A stretch of 64,000 bases of DNA from Holtiella tumoricola. GTDB lineage: Bacteria > Bacillota > Clostridia > Lachnospirales > Cellulosilyticaceae. A model generated the notes under the pieces. It made no database searches, was not told the origin of the DNA, and saw nothing but the letters and a program-made list of their open reading frames with translations. The position numbers and the translations under genes are program-made. Below, piece after piece: positions 1-9,009 of the stretch; the stretch's first letter is position 1; every line of letters begins with the position of its first letter. The DNA lies in assembly GCF_027857615.1 (NCBI RefSeq), contig NZ_JAQIFT010000043.1, positions 1 to 64,000 of the forward strand, given 5' to 3'.

Positions 1-24
1 GACTATGTAAAACATAGTCTTTTC
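1..24 (+). terminator. intrinsic terminator of a gene upstream of the window
   Basis: An 8-bp perfect stem (GACTATGT / ACATAGTC) with an AAA loop is followed by TTTT. It most likely ends a gene lying left of the window. The 146 bases between it and the first gene are AT-rich; I see no clear promoter in them. Confidence 0.6.
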
Positions 25-170
25 TTACTTTATGATAAGATTTCTTACCATTTATCAAGTTATTAAAAGGTTAGAAGTAGAAAAAAATCAATAAAAATTA
101 ATATATTTCATGGTAAAAAAATGTGTAAAAGTATAAATTTTAGATATCAAATTACACAGGAGGGGTAGTA

Positions 171-1553
171 ATGAAAAGAAAGTTATTTACAGCTGTATTA
201 AGTGGTCTAATGGTAGCGTCATCATTAGTAGGATGTGCAAGTGGGGGAGTTAGTGATACAGAGAAAACAGATAGTACAGTAGCGGATACATCTTCTAATG
301 AAAACAAACAAGAGAGTGGTAGTAATACAGAAAAGAAAGAGAGTTTAAGTGGAACACTTACTTTTGCTATTTGGGATAATAACTTAAATGATTTTATTGA
401 AGAAAATGATATGATAGGAAAATTCCAAGAACAATACCCAGATATTGATATCGAAGTAGAAAAGATTAAAGATGATAGTGAATACTGGAATGCCATGAAG
501 ATGCGTTCATCTGCTAACCAATTACCAGATGTTATGTTTAATAAACCTTTTACATTAGCAAGATTTAAAGATTACTTAGTAGATCTTTCATCAACAGAGG
601 CTTGTGCAAATAATGAATTAGCGGAAGGTTATGCAATTGATGGCAAAGTATTAGGTATTCCTATGACTTCAGGCTATGAGTATGTGTACTATTGGAAAGA
701 TATGTTTAAAGAAGCAGGGGTAGAGGTACCAACAACATGGCCAGAACTTGAAGAAGTAGCAAAAAAACTACAAGATTACTATGGAAAAGATAATAAAGAT
801 TTTATGGCTATTGCATGTGGTTTAAAAGATGAATGGCCAGACTATCCTTATATGGAATTTATGCCAGCTCTAGAATCAGGTAATGGACAAAACTGGAATA
901 CAATGGCGTCACAAGATGAACCATTTGCAGAAGGAACAGATGTTTATAAATCTTACGAAAAAATTTATAGATTATTTACATCAGGTGTACTTGGAAAAGA
1001 CCCATTAGGTCTAGGAAATGATCAAGTAACTTCATTATTTGCAACCAAACAAGCAGCGATTATTGCATTAGGTGACTGGGGACTTCAAAATATCCAAAAC
1101 AGTGGAGAAGATATTTTAGAACTTGGCACATTCTACTTACCAGCAAGAAATACAGTAAGTGATCCATATAATGTCATTGTACAAGGTGACTCTTTCATGG
1201 GTGTAACCAAACACTCTAAAAATCCAGAAGCAGCAATTGCTTTTGTAGAATGGTTCTACTCTGATGCATGGTACCCAGACTTTATTAACTATGTATCTTC
1301 AGCATCTTCAATGTCTAACTTCCCTAAAGACAAAGATCCTATTTTAGCGCAAGCAGATGAGCTATGCCCTGATAAAGTACTTATTATGTATGATGGCGGT
1401 GGCGATAACTTTATGGCTATCCAAAATGAAACAACTTTTGACTATAAGAAGTTAGGGGCTCAAATGTTAACACAAGGCTTTGATTTACAAGCTACATTTG
1501 GGGATTTGAATAGCAAATGGACAAAAGCAAGAGAGAAACTAGGGATTCAATAA
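171..1553 (+). CDS. ABC transporter sugar-binding lipoprotein (family 1 solute-binding protein)
   Basis: This is the extracellular substrate-binding component of a carbohydrate ABC importer. The 460-residue protein starts with a lipoprotein signal peptide: basic MKRK, a hydrophobic stretch, then lipobox LVGC with the lipidated Cys at 22. A Ser/Thr/Glu-rich linker to about residue 60 precedes the binding domain. The length and the pattern of a WNAM...LPDVMF segment, central WP..W aromatic positions and a late AFVEWFYS segment are typical of family 1 sugar-binding proteins. AGGAGGGG lies just upstream of the ATG. The two permeases and a split beta-galactosidase follow on the same strand, so the ligand is inferred to be a beta-galactoside or galacto-oligosaccharide. 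No ATPase gene is present here; a shared MsmK-type ATPase elsewhere is likely. Confidence 0.9.
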   Translation: MKRKLFTAVLSGLMVASSLVGCASGGVSDTEKTDSTVADTSSNENKQESGSNTEKKESLSGTLTFAIWDNNLNDFIEENDMIGKFQEQYPDIDIEVEKIKDDSEYWNAMKMRSSANQLPDVMFNKPFTLARFKDYLVDLSSTEACANNELAEGYAIDGKVLGIPMTSGYEYVYYWKDMFKEAGVEVPTTWPELEEVAKKLQDYYGKDNKDFMAIACGLKDEWPDYPYMEFMPALESGNGQNWNTMASQDEPFAEGTDVYKSYEKIYRLFTSGVLGKDPLGLGNDQVTSLFATKQAAIIALGDWGLQNIQNSGEDILELGTFYLPARNTVSDPYNVIVQGDSFMGVTKHSKNPEAAIAFVEWFYSDAWYPDFINYVSSASSMSNFPKDKDPILAQADELCPDKVLIMYDGGGDNFMAIQNETTFDYKKLGAQMLTQGFDLQATFGDLNSKWTKAREKLGIQ

Positions 1554-1568
1554 GTAAATAGAAGATCT

Positions 1569-1603
1569 AAATATGAGGACTTAGTAATTAAGTCCTCATA
1601 TTT
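1569..1603 (+). terminator. intercistronic hairpin between binding protein and permease genes
   Basis: A 15-bp perfect stem (positions 1569-1583 with 1589-1603, core TGAGGACTTA/TAAGTCCTCA) with a 5-base loop lies between the binding protein and the first permease. The U-run is weak (TTTGAAT), so it is probably a partial terminator or a 3'-end stabiliser that keeps the binding protein more abundant than the permeases. Confidence 0.6.
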
Positions 1604-1619
1604 GAATAGGGGGGCAGTC

Positions 1620-2522
1620 ATGAATCAATTAGCTAAATCAAGATGGAAATTTATCATTATATCACTTATTATTCCTATTACACTTCTTATTGGTTTCGTT
1701 GTATTTCCGGGAATAGATTTAATTAGAATGAGCTTTACAAATTGGGATGGATATTCACCTAATAGCCAATTTATTGGATTAGATAATTATATTTCTATGC
1801 TACAAAATAAAGACTTGTGGTTATCTTTAAGAAATAATGCAGTGTATTTCTTTGTGCATTTACTCATGATTGTAGTAGAACTTGCCTTTGCTGTATTACT
1901 AACAAGTAAATTGCGTGCAGCCAAGTTTTATAAAACTATGGTATTTTTACCCTACATTATCAATGGAGTAGCTATTGCTTATGCATTTTCTTATTTCTTT
2001 TCACCAATAAATGGTGCTTTTGATGCTATTTTAGAATTTTTTAACTTAGAAGCATTTATTCGTAGTTGGTTGTCAGATCCTAAGGTTGTTAACTTTGTAT
2101 TATCAGCAGTATCTGTTTGGCGCTTTAGTGGTTACCATGTCATTTTATTTATGGCGGCACTACAATCTATACCTCAAGATATCGAGGAGTCAGCAAGAGT
2201 GGATGGTGCAAACCAATGGCATTTGTTTAGATATATACAAATCCCATCTATTATGCTTATGGTAGATTTTGTACTCTTTGATAATATTAGAGGGGCTCTA
2301 CAAGTATTTGACATTCCGTTTGTTATGACATCAGGCGGACCAGGATATGCATCTTCTACCTTTACTTTGTATACTATTAAAACGGCTTTTACCTTTTCGA
2401 ACTTCGGGCTTGCAGCAACAATGGCAGTAGCTATTATGGTTATGATTATTATCATTTACTTCATACAAAATAAAATCATTCATGGCATTGTATTAAAAGA
2501 GAGGAGGGAGAAGAATGTTTAA
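1620..2522 (+). CDS. carbohydrate ABC transporter permease, MalF/UgpA type
   Basis: This is an inner-membrane permease subunit of the sugar importer, about 300 residues with six predicted hydrophobic segments (first at roughly residues 10-33, last near 265-288). The cytoplasmic EAA loop that contacts the ATPase is visible as EESARVDGANQWHLFRYIQIP-like sequence around residue 185-205. I start at ATG 1620, preceded by TAGGGGGGC, rather than the in-frame TTG at 1602, which lies in the hairpin. The 3' end overlaps the next permease gene by 8 bases, indicating translational coupling. The partner, binding protein and LacLM suggest galactoside uptake. Confidence 0.9.
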   Translation: MNQLAKSRWKFIIISLIIPITLLIGFVVFPGIDLIRMSFTNWDGYSPNSQFIGLDNYISMLQNKDLWLSLRNNAVYFFVHLLMIVVELAFAVLLTSKLRAAKFYKTMVFLPYIINGVAIAYAFSYFFSPINGAFDAILEFFNLEAFIRSWLSDPKVVNFVLSAVSVWRFSGYHVILFMAALQSIPQDIEESARVDGANQWHLFRYIQIPSIMLMVDFVLFDNIRGALQVFDIPFVMTSGGPGYASSTFTLYTIKTAFTFSNFGLAATMAVAIMVMIIIIYFIQNKIIHGIVLKERREKNV

Positions 2523-3348
2523 ACGTACGATGACACAAGTACTTAAGCAAATCATTTGTATTGGTATGGTTATTGTTGTTATTGCCCCTATACTTCTTAC
2601 ATTATTTGCAGCACTTAAAACAAAGGGAGATATGGCGACTACATCACCTCTTCTCTTACCTAGCTTTGATCGTATTACATTTGATAACTTTAGAAAAGTA
2701 TTTTCTGATAAATACTTATTGATAGGATTTAAGAATACAGGAATTATCTTAGTCGTTTCTATTTTCTTTAATGTTATTTTTGGTACAATTACAGCTTTTG
2801 TTATTGAAAGATTTGATTTTAAATTTAAGAATTTTATTATTATGCTTTTCTTTATGGGCATGCTGATTCCTAGTTTTGTAACAGAAATAGCAAGATTCCA
2901 AATTATTCAAGGTCTTAACTTATATAATACTTTGGGTGCGCCTATTGTTATTTATGTCGCTTCAGATTTAATGCAACTTTATATCTATAGGCAATTTATT
3001 TCAAAATTACCGGTTTCCTTAGATGAAGCCGCACTAATAGATGGATGCTCCTACTTCGAATTATTTATTAGAATTATTTTTCCACTTCTTAAGCCAGCAA
3101 CGGCAACAGTATGTATTATTAAAGCCATTAATATCATTAATGATATGTACATTCCTTATTTATACATGCCAAAAAATAAGTTGCGTACATTAACAACATT
3201 TTTAATGGATTATGCCAATGCACAACAAGGATCTTGGCAAACGCTAGCAGCAGGTATCATTATTATTATGATTCCAACTGTAATCATTTATATATTCTTC
3301 CAAAAATATATTTTAGCTGGAGTAGCTGCTGGAGCCGTAAAAGAATAA
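2515..3348 (+). CDS. carbohydrate ABC transporter permease, MalG/LacG type
   Basis: This is the second permease subunit, 277 residues, with six hydrophobic segments beginning at about residue 12. Its EAA loop reads DEAALIDGCSYFELFIRIIFP near residues 172-192, the MalG-type coupling helix. It starts inside the end of the preceding permease gene after GGAGGGAG and ends 27 bases before lacL. The C-terminal ...AGAVKE ending is common to MalG-type permeases and recurs in the second permease at 35827-36726. It should form a heterodimer with the upstream permease. Confidence 0.9.
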   Translation: MFKRTMTQVLKQIICIGMVIVVIAPILLTLFAALKTKGDMATTSPLLLPSFDRITFDNFRKVFSDKYLLIGFKNTGIILVVSIFFNVIFGTITAFVIERFDFKFKNFIIMLFFMGMLIPSFVTEIARFQIIQGLNLYNTLGAPIVIYVASDLMQLYIYRQFISKLPVSLDEAALIDGCSYFELFIRIIFPLLKPATATVCIIKAINIINDMYIPYLYMPKNKLRTLTTFLMDYANAQQGSWQTLAAGIIIIMIPTVIIYIFFQKYILAGVAAGAVKE

Positions 3349-3375
3349 GAGAAAAGAGGAAGAAGAAAGGAAGGT

Positions 3376-5265
3376 ATGATGGAAGCAGAAATAAAATGGT
3401 TAGATAATCCAGAAATTTTTCGTGTAAATCAATTAGCAGCTCATAGCGATCATACTTTTTATGAGAGCGAAGAGGCTTATCATAAGGGGGAAAGTGCACT
3501 TTTACAAAGTTTAGATGGTAAGTGGCGATTCGCCTATTCTGAAAATAGTAAGGTGAGGCCAGTAAGCTTTTATGAAGTAAGCTTTAATGATGAAGCATTT
3601 GATACAATTCAAGTGCCAGGACATATTGAATTAAGTGGTTATGACAAGATACATTACATCAATACAATGTATCCATGGGAAGGACATATTTTTAGAAGAC
3701 CAGCTTATATCTTTGATGAAACGAGAGAAGGCATTGGATGTTTTTCAGAGGCAGCGTACAATCCAGTAGGTTCTTATAGAAAGTGTTTTGATTTAGATGA
3801 GGGGCTTAGAGAAAAAAGGGTATGTATTCGCTTTGAGGGTGTAGAAGAAGCCTTGTATGTATGGCTAAATGGTCATTTTGTAGGATATGCAGAAGATAGT
3901 TTTACACCTTCAGAGTTTGACTTGACACCTTATATAAAAGCAAAGGGGAATATACTTGCTGTAGAGGTACATAAAAGAAGTACAGCAGCCTATTTAGAAG
4001 ATCAGGATTTCTTTAGGATTTTTGGTATATTTAGAAGTGTGATTTTATATGCCAAACCAGTTATGCATATTGAAGACATTTGGATTAAACCCGTATTACA
4101 AGAAGATAATGTAACGGGGCAAATAAGTGCAGATATAAAAATATCTGCTAAAACATTTGTTGGAAAGGTAAAAATGATACTTTGTGATAAAGATGGAAGC
4201 TGTATCTTAGAAAAAGAAGCTGCAATCGATCAACAGGTATGTTTTATGGTGGAAAAGATAGAACAGGTTAGTTTATGGGACTATCATAATCCCTATTTAT
4301 ACACTTTGATTATAGAACTTTGGAATGAGACAAATCATTTGGTAGAAATTGTTCCTTATCAAGTTGGATTTAGAAGGATTGAGATAAAAGATAAATTAAT
4401 CTTATTAAATGGTAAACGCTTAATACTTAATGGTGTGAATAGACATGAATGGAATGCAAACAGTGGGCGATGCATTACTATAGAGGATATGCAATGGGAT
4501 ATTGAATGTTTAATGCGAAATAACATAAATGCAGTTAGAACCAGTCACTACCCTAGCCAAATACCATGGTATACAATGTGTGATCAACATGGTATCTATG
4601 TTATGGCAGAAACCAATTTAGAATCTCATGGTTCATGGCAAAAGATGGGAGCAATAGAACCTTTATGGAATGTTCCAGGAAGTCATCCTAAATGGAAGGA
4701 TGCTGTGTTAGATAGAGCAAAAACAAACTTTGAGACTTTTAAAAATCATCCTTGTGTTCTATTTTGGTCATTAGGAAACGAATCTTATGCAGGCAACAAC
4801 CTTTTAGCAATGCATGAGTATTTCAAAAAGATAGATCCATCCAGACTTGTACACTATGAAGGTGTATATCATAACCCTAAGTATAAAGATACTATTTCTG
4901 ATGTAGAAAGTCGTATGTATGCAACACCACAAGAGATTAGAGCCTATTTAGAAAATGAACCTAAAAAGCCTTTTATATTATGTGAGTATATGCACGATAT
5001 GGGAAACTCTTTAGGCGGGATGAAGTGCTATATAGATTTAATTGATCAGTATGAGATGTATCAAGGGGGATTTATATGGGATTACATTGATCAAGCGCTT
5101 TGGGTAGAAGATGAAATTACTGGGAAAATGGTATTACGTTATGGAGGCGATTTTGATGATAGACCTTCTGATTATGAATTCTCGGGTAATGGAATTGTAT
5201 TTGCAAATCGTACTGAGAAACCAGCGATACAGGAGGTAAGCTATTATTATGGACTGTACAAATAA
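3376..5265 (+). CDS. lacL: beta-galactosidase large subunit (GH2, LacL type)
   Basis: This is the large catalytic chain of a heterodimeric GH2 beta-galactosidase hydrolysing lactose or other beta-galactosides in the cytoplasm; there is no signal peptide. Domain order is the jelly-roll sugar-binding domain (about residues 45-225), immunoglobulin-like sandwich (about 225-335) and TIM barrel (about 340-625). The acid/base Glu is in WSLGNES (about 464-470) and the nucleophile Glu in CEYMHDMGN (about 535). The protein stops at 629 residues, just after the barrel. The missing C-terminal beta domain is supplied by the next gene. The 17-base overlap and sizes (629 + 317) match LacL/LacM of lactic acid bacteria as I remember them. 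ATG 3376 follows AAGGAAGG; ATG 3379 is an alternative. Confidence 0.92.
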   Translation: MMEAEIKWLDNPEIFRVNQLAAHSDHTFYESEEAYHKGESALLQSLDGKWRFAYSENSKVRPVSFYEVSFNDEAFDTIQVPGHIELSGYDKIHYINTMYPWEGHIFRRPAYIFDETREGIGCFSEAAYNPVGSYRKCFDLDEGLREKRVCIRFEGVEEALYVWLNGHFVGYAEDSFTPSEFDLTPYIKAKGNILAVEVHKRSTAAYLEDQDFFRIFGIFRSVILYAKPVMHIEDIWIKPVLQEDNVTGQISADIKISAKTFVGKVKMILCDKDGSCILEKEAAIDQQVCFMVEKIEQVSLWDYHNPYLYTLIIELWNETNHLVEIVPYQVGFRRIEIKDKLILLNGKRLILNGVNRHEWNANSGRCITIEDMQWDIECLMRNNINAVRTSHYPSQIPWYTMCDQHGIYVMAETNLESHGSWQKMGAIEPLWNVPGSHPKWKDAVLDRAKTNFETFKNHPCVLFWSLGNESYAGNNLLAMHEYFKKIDPSRLVHYEGVYHNPKYKDTISDVESRMYATPQEIRAYLENEPKKPFILCEYMHDMGNSLGGMKCYIDLIDQYEMYQGGFIWDYIDQALWVEDEITGKMVLRYGGDFDDRPSDYEFSGNGIVFANRTEKPAIQEVSYYYGLYK

Positions 5266-6202
5266 ATTTAAAATAGTATATGGTGATGTAACGTTAGGTG
5301 TACTGGGTGAAGGATTTCATTATATATTCTCTTATCAGTATGGTGGATTAGAATCTTTAGTTATCGAAGGTAAAGAATGGCTTTATCGTACGCCTAAACC
5401 TACTTTTTGGCGTGCAATGACAGATAATGATAGAGGCAGTGGGTTTGGTATAAAATCTGGAATGTGGTTGAGTGCAGATATGTTTATGACATGTAAGGAT
5501 ATAGAAATAGCTATTGATGGAGAAAGAGTGCCTCAAGTCATAGCACCTTTTAATAATCGATTTATAGGAAATGAAACAGCTAATGAATTAAGCATAAGTT
5601 TTATCTATGAAACGATTACAGTACCTAAAACAGAAGTAAAGGTAAAGTATGATGTTACAGCAAACGGAGAAATTAAAGTTCATGTACATTATTTTGGAAA
5701 AGAAGGATTACCAGAACTTCCGGTATTTGGTATGCGCTTTGTGGTGCCAACTGCAGCAACGGGTTATACTTATGAAGGCTTATCAGGAGAAACTTATCCT
5801 GATAGAATGGCGGGAGGAAAGCTTGGGGTGTATCACGTAGAAGGCTTACCTATTACACAGTATTTGGTGCCACAAGATTGTAATGTACATATGGAGACAA
5901 AATGGCTAGAGATTTATCGTAGTAAAACCTTAAATAATGCCGATAAAGATGAAGTCACAACTAAAATACGTTTTTCACAAGGAGAGAAACCTTTTGCATT
6001 TTCTTGTATTCCTTATACTGCAGAAGAGTTGGAAAATGCAACTCACCATGAGGAGTTACCACTTGCAAGAAGGACTGTAGTAAGTATCTTAGGAGCTGTA
6101 AGAGGTGTAGGAGGTATTAATAGTTGGGGAGCAGATGTAGAAGACGGCTATCGTATAAGTGGTGAACATGACATAGTGTATTCTTTTATAATTTCGAGAT
6201 AA
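5249..6202 (+). CDS. lacM: beta-galactosidase small subunit (GH2 C-terminal domain, LacM type)
   Basis: This 317-residue protein corresponds to the C-terminal beta-sandwich domain (Bgal_small_N) of long GH2 beta-galactosidases. It completes the active site and holds the dimer. The family signature FWRAMTDNDRGSG-like segment is near residues 50-62 (WRAPTDNDR in the long enzyme at 43265-46321), and later motifs such as GLSGETYPDR match the GMGPxExYxD region. It has its own AGGAGG at 5231-5236 and begins 17 bases before the lacL stop in another frame, so this is a true second gene with translational coupling rather than a frameshift. Activity is expected only together with LacL. Confidence 0.9.
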   Translation: MDCTNKFKIVYGDVTLGVLGEGFHYIFSYQYGGLESLVIEGKEWLYRTPKPTFWRAMTDNDRGSGFGIKSGMWLSADMFMTCKDIEIAIDGERVPQVIAPFNNRFIGNETANELSISFIYETITVPKTEVKVKYDVTANGEIKVHVHYFGKEGLPELPVFGMRFVVPTAATGYTYEGLSGETYPDRMAGGKLGVYHVEGLPITQYLVPQDCNVHMETKWLEIYRSKTLNNADKDEVTTKIRFSQGEKPFAFSCIPYTAEELENATHHEELPLARRTVVSILGAVRGVGGINSWGADVEDGYRISGEHDIVYSFIISR

Positions 6203-6218
6203 ATTAAAACAAGTAGAG

Positions 6219-6241
6219 AAGTGGCGATAGCCACTTTTTTA
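6219..6241 (+). terminator. intrinsic terminator after lacM
   Basis: Stem AAGTGGC / GCCACTT with a GATA loop is followed by a run of T. It ends the galactoside operon. Confidence 0.85.
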
Positions 6242-6315
6242 TTAGAGAAAAAAGAAATAATATGATAAGATTTAAAAAGATAGAACCAGTTATCAAGAAG
6301 CAAGGGGAGCTTAGC

Positions 6316-6747
6316 ATGAAAATACAATATTTTAAAGATCAAAAGCATGAAGAAAATTTTTATTCGTTACTTGAGCAAGCAGAGTTGTTAGGCTTAGAGA
6401 AAAGGGGAGAAAGGTTTGAGAGCTTATCTGAACAAATGAAAATACTCCGTTTTGAGGATAACATAGAGAAAAAACAGGTTGCCTTTTTATATCTAATTGC
6501 TCTTTATCAAGATGATTTTATAACCTACGAAGGAATGCCTTTTTATGTAGAAGTTTATGAAGAAATAAGCCTGGATGGTCCAGTTTATTTATTAGATGAA
6601 AAAGTTGGGAAGCCCACATATGAGCATGAATGGGGTGTTTACTATGGAAAAAAAATACTTCAAAATGAGCGAATTAATTTAGAAGAGGTTCCAAAAAATA
6701 TGAAGAAGTTTGTAGAAAATGCTATGAAGATGTGTGGTTTGGTATAA
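6316..6747 (+). CDS. hypothetical cytoplasmic protein
   Basis: I do not recognise this 143-residue acidic protein. It has no signal peptide or membrane segment. The start chosen is ATG 6316, which sits 7 bases after AAGGGGAG; an in-frame ATG at 6262 lacks a ribosome site. The middle is hydrophobic (FLYLIALYQDDF) and is followed by a Glu/Tyr-rich part (FYVEVYEEISLDGP), suggesting a compact alpha/beta fold. It stands 44 bases upstream of mutY on the same strand with no terminator visible between, so the two may be co-transcribed. That association gives no functional hint. Confidence 0.7.
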   Translation: MKIQYFKDQKHEENFYSLLEQAELLGLEKRGERFESLSEQMKILRFEDNIEKKQVAFLYLIALYQDDFITYEGMPFYVEVYEEISLDGPVYLLDEKVGKPTYEHEWGVYYGKKILQNERINLEEVPKNMKKFVENAMKMCGLV

Positions 6748-6791
6748 AATATAAAAAAGACCAATAGAGAAGAACAAGAAAGGAAAGACAC

Positions 6792-7808
6792 GTGAGCTAT
6801 CAACAATATTTACTAGAATGGTTTGACAAAAATAAAAGACAAATGCCTTGGAGAGAAAGAAGAGATGCTTATAGTATTTGGGTTTCAGAAGTGATGCTTC
6901 AACAAACTCAAGTGGATACAGTAAGGCCTTATTATGAAAGGTTTATGGAGCGTTTTCCAACGGTAAAGGATTTGGCTAGTGCCGACAAAGAAGAAGTCTA
7001 TACTTATTGGCAAGGATTAGGTTACTACAGGCGAGCAGACAACTTACATAAGGGTGCAAAAGTTGTAGCTGAGCAGTATGATGGTGTGTTTCCAATGGAA
7101 GCTAGATTGGTAAAAGATATACCAGGAATAGGACCTTATACTATGGGAGCAGTTTTAAGTATTGCTTTTAACTTGCCTTACCCAGCTGTAGATGGCAATG
7201 TAATGCGTGTTTTATCACGTCAATTTTTAATAGATGATGATATTGCTGTAGCTAAGACACGTAAGATTTTTGAAGCAAAAGTGATGTCATTGATGCCTGA
7301 AGACGCAAGGAATTTTAACCAGGCATTAATGGAATTAGGTGCTCTTATTTGTACACCGAAAAATCCTAAGTGTAATATATGTCCAATGCAAACATTATGT
7401 ATGGCTTATCATGAAGGTGCACAAACAGAATATCCTGTTAAATCAAGTAAAACAAAAGCAGAGCCAGAATTTTATAAAGCGCTTGTTATTAAAAAAGAAG
7501 ATAGTATTTATCTAGAAAAAAGAAAAGATGAAGGACTCCTGGCATCACTATGGGGAGTACCTCTTATTACACTAGAACAATGGGAAGTTGTTCAAAAGAT
7601 GGGGATTGAATTTGAAGTATTAGATCAAGTGAAGCATGTGTTTACTCATAGAGTTTGGATGATGAGCCCTATTGTTATAGAGTATAATGAAAAAGTACAG
7701 GAAATAATAAATCGAATTTTACAAAATACTGGTGAGTTTGTGCCTGAAGGTCAAATTAAGGAGTATCCTGTAGCAACGGCTTTTACAAAGATTTTAAGAA
7801 AGTTGTAA
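6792..7808 (+). CDS. mutY: A/G-specific adenine DNA glycosylase MutY
   Basis: MutY removes adenine mispaired with 8-oxoguanine in base-excision repair. The helix-hairpin-helix motif PGIGPYTMGA is at about residues 112-121. The catalytic Glu33 is in SEVMLQQTQ, and Asp135 (AVDGNVMRV) follows the hairpin. The [4Fe-4S] ligands are Cys188, Cys195, Cys198 and Cys204 in the canonical C-x6-C-x2-C-x5-C spacing. A NUDIX-like C-terminal domain for 8-oxoG recognition occupies about residues 225-338. The length (338) is normal. The start codon is GTG, preceded by AAGGAAAG. It is followed by a gap holding a candidate small RNA rather than an immediate terminator. Confidence 0.95.
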   Translation: MSYQQYLLEWFDKNKRQMPWRERRDAYSIWVSEVMLQQTQVDTVRPYYERFMERFPTVKDLASADKEEVYTYWQGLGYYRRADNLHKGAKVVAEQYDGVFPMEARLVKDIPGIGPYTMGAVLSIAFNLPYPAVDGNVMRVLSRQFLIDDDIAVAKTRKIFEAKVMSLMPEDARNFNQALMELGALICTPKNPKCNICPMQTLCMAYHEGAQTEYPVKSSKTKAEPEFYKALVIKKEDSIYLEKRKDEGLLASLWGVPLITLEQWEVVQKMGIEFEVLDQVKHVFTHRVWMMSPIVIEYNEKVQEIINRILQNTGEFVPEGQIKEYPVATAFTKILRKL

Positions 7809-7860
7809 CAAATATTAAATTATGGGTGGAAATTTTTTAAAACTATAGTATAATAAAGTT

Positions 7861-8010
7861 ATATCAATTATATGATATTTCCATTTCACTTAGGATTAAG
7901 ATTGAAGTAAGACAATAGTGCTGTACTTCATTTCTTAATCCTATAAAACAAAAAGATATTGAGTACTCAAAAAGAGTGGAGGCAGAATACGGTTCTGATC
8001 CACTCTTTTA
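7861..8010 (+). ncRNA. candidate small structured RNA between mutY and lysR
   Basis: The 317-base gap holds no gene but looks like a short transcription unit. TATAAT is at 7849-7854 (its -35 is poor). A small hairpin ATATCA/TGATAT is at 7861-7878. A long two-part hairpin follows at 7891-7943, with outer 11 bp TAGGATTAAGA/TCTTAATCCTA and inner 7 bp TGAAGTA/TACTTCA. Last comes a terminator-like hairpin at 7970-8009 with outer 11 bp and inner CAGAA/TTCTG. Downstream lysR has its own -10 (TATACT, 8069-8074 if the usual spacing holds), so this would be an independent RNA of about 150 nt. It could instead be the 3' end of the mutY transcript. Confidence 0.35.
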
Positions 8011-8125
8011 TTATATGTTTTGAAACATTTAATAGGAAAGGATAGTGTAGAAATATCCCGAAAAACGTGATATACTATAACCTATACACTATATGAAATT
8101 ATAGACTTGAAAAGGAGGGAGAAAA

Positions 8126-9007
8126 ATGTTAGAAGAACTTAAGACTTTTATACAAGTAGTGAAGGATCGTAACTTTACAAAGGCAGCAAAAAAAGTAAAC
8201 TTATCACAACCTACTGTAAGTTTGCATATTAAAAGACTTGAGAATTACTTTGATACTACCCTCATAAAACGATCAAGTAAGAGTAAAGAAGTTTTGATAA
8301 CAAAAGAAGGTCAGCTTTTATATGAGAGAGGCCAAGATTTAATAGCAGGTATAGATTGCTTAAAGGAAGATATATTTAAACTTAGTCATCATGCTAAGAA
8401 GAAAATAGTAGTAGGTGCAAGTAAGACCATAGGTGATTATTATTTACCACCTCTTATTGGTGCCTTCTCAGAGGCATACCCTCATGTACAATTAGAAATC
8501 TTAATCGAAAATACTGCTCATATTTGCGATATGATGAATGAGGGAGAAATACAAATAGGATTAATAGAGGGTATAGATCCGTATTATGACTTTATAAGAG
8601 ATTACTTTTATGAGGATAAAATGGTTATTGCCGTAAGTAATCAATCAAAGCTGGTTGAAAGTCCTGTTAACTTATCAGATTTAAATGATCAAGTTTGGAT
8701 TAGTAGGGAAGAGGGCTCTGGTACTCAAGAGTACTTAAATCTCTTTTTGAAGATGCATCATATTACACCAAGAAATGTAATTGTATTCAATAGTAACTAT
8801 GCAGTAAAGGAAGCAGTTAAGAATGATTTAGGCATTACTATTATATCGGAATGCGTGGTTAGCCATGCAGCCTTTGACAAAGAACTTACAATCTTACCTC
8901 TTGAAATAGAGCCTAAACGTAACTATTCATATATTTTACCTAAAGACAAAGTACTTGATGAAGATGTTGAAGCATTTATCAGAATACTTAAGGAATATAA
9001 ACGATAA
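8126..9007 (+). CDS. LysR-family transcriptional regulator (CysL-like)
   Basis: This is a 293-residue LysR regulator. The winged helix-turn-helix is at residues 1-60 (FTKAAKKVNLSQPTVSLHIKRLE), followed by a linker helix and a periplasmic-binding-like effector domain (about 90-290). It starts at an ATG after GGAGGG. It lies directly upstream of asrABC on the same strand, separated by a terminator. By analogy with CysL/YwfK, the LysR activator of the Bacillus sulfite reductase operon, it is inferred to control asrABC; a palindrome at 9110-9132 is a candidate site. Its own upstream region carries the inverted repeat ATAGTGTA (8042-8049) / TACACTAT (8085-8092) flanking the -10, compatible with autoregulation. 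The effector is unknown. Confidence 0.85.
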   Translation: MLEELKTFIQVVKDRNFTKAAKKVNLSQPTVSLHIKRLENYFDTTLIKRSSKSKEVLITKEGQLLYERGQDLIAGIDCLKEDIFKLSHHAKKKIVVGASKTIGDYYLPPLIGAFSEAYPHVQLEILIENTAHICDMMNEGEIQIGLIEGIDPYYDFIRDYFYEDKMVIAVSNQSKLVESPVNLSDLNDQVWISREEGSGTQEYLNLFLKMHHITPRNVIVFNSNYAVKEAVKNDLGITIISECVVSHAAFDKELTILPLEIEPKRNYSYILPKDKVLDEDVEAFIRILKEYKR

Positions 9008-9009
9008 AG

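Noticed and set aside
5249..5265. Overlap of lacL and lacM considered as a frameshift in a single GH2 gene.
   Set aside because: lacM has its own AGGAGG and start, and sizes and overlap match the known heterodimeric LacL/LacM arrangement.
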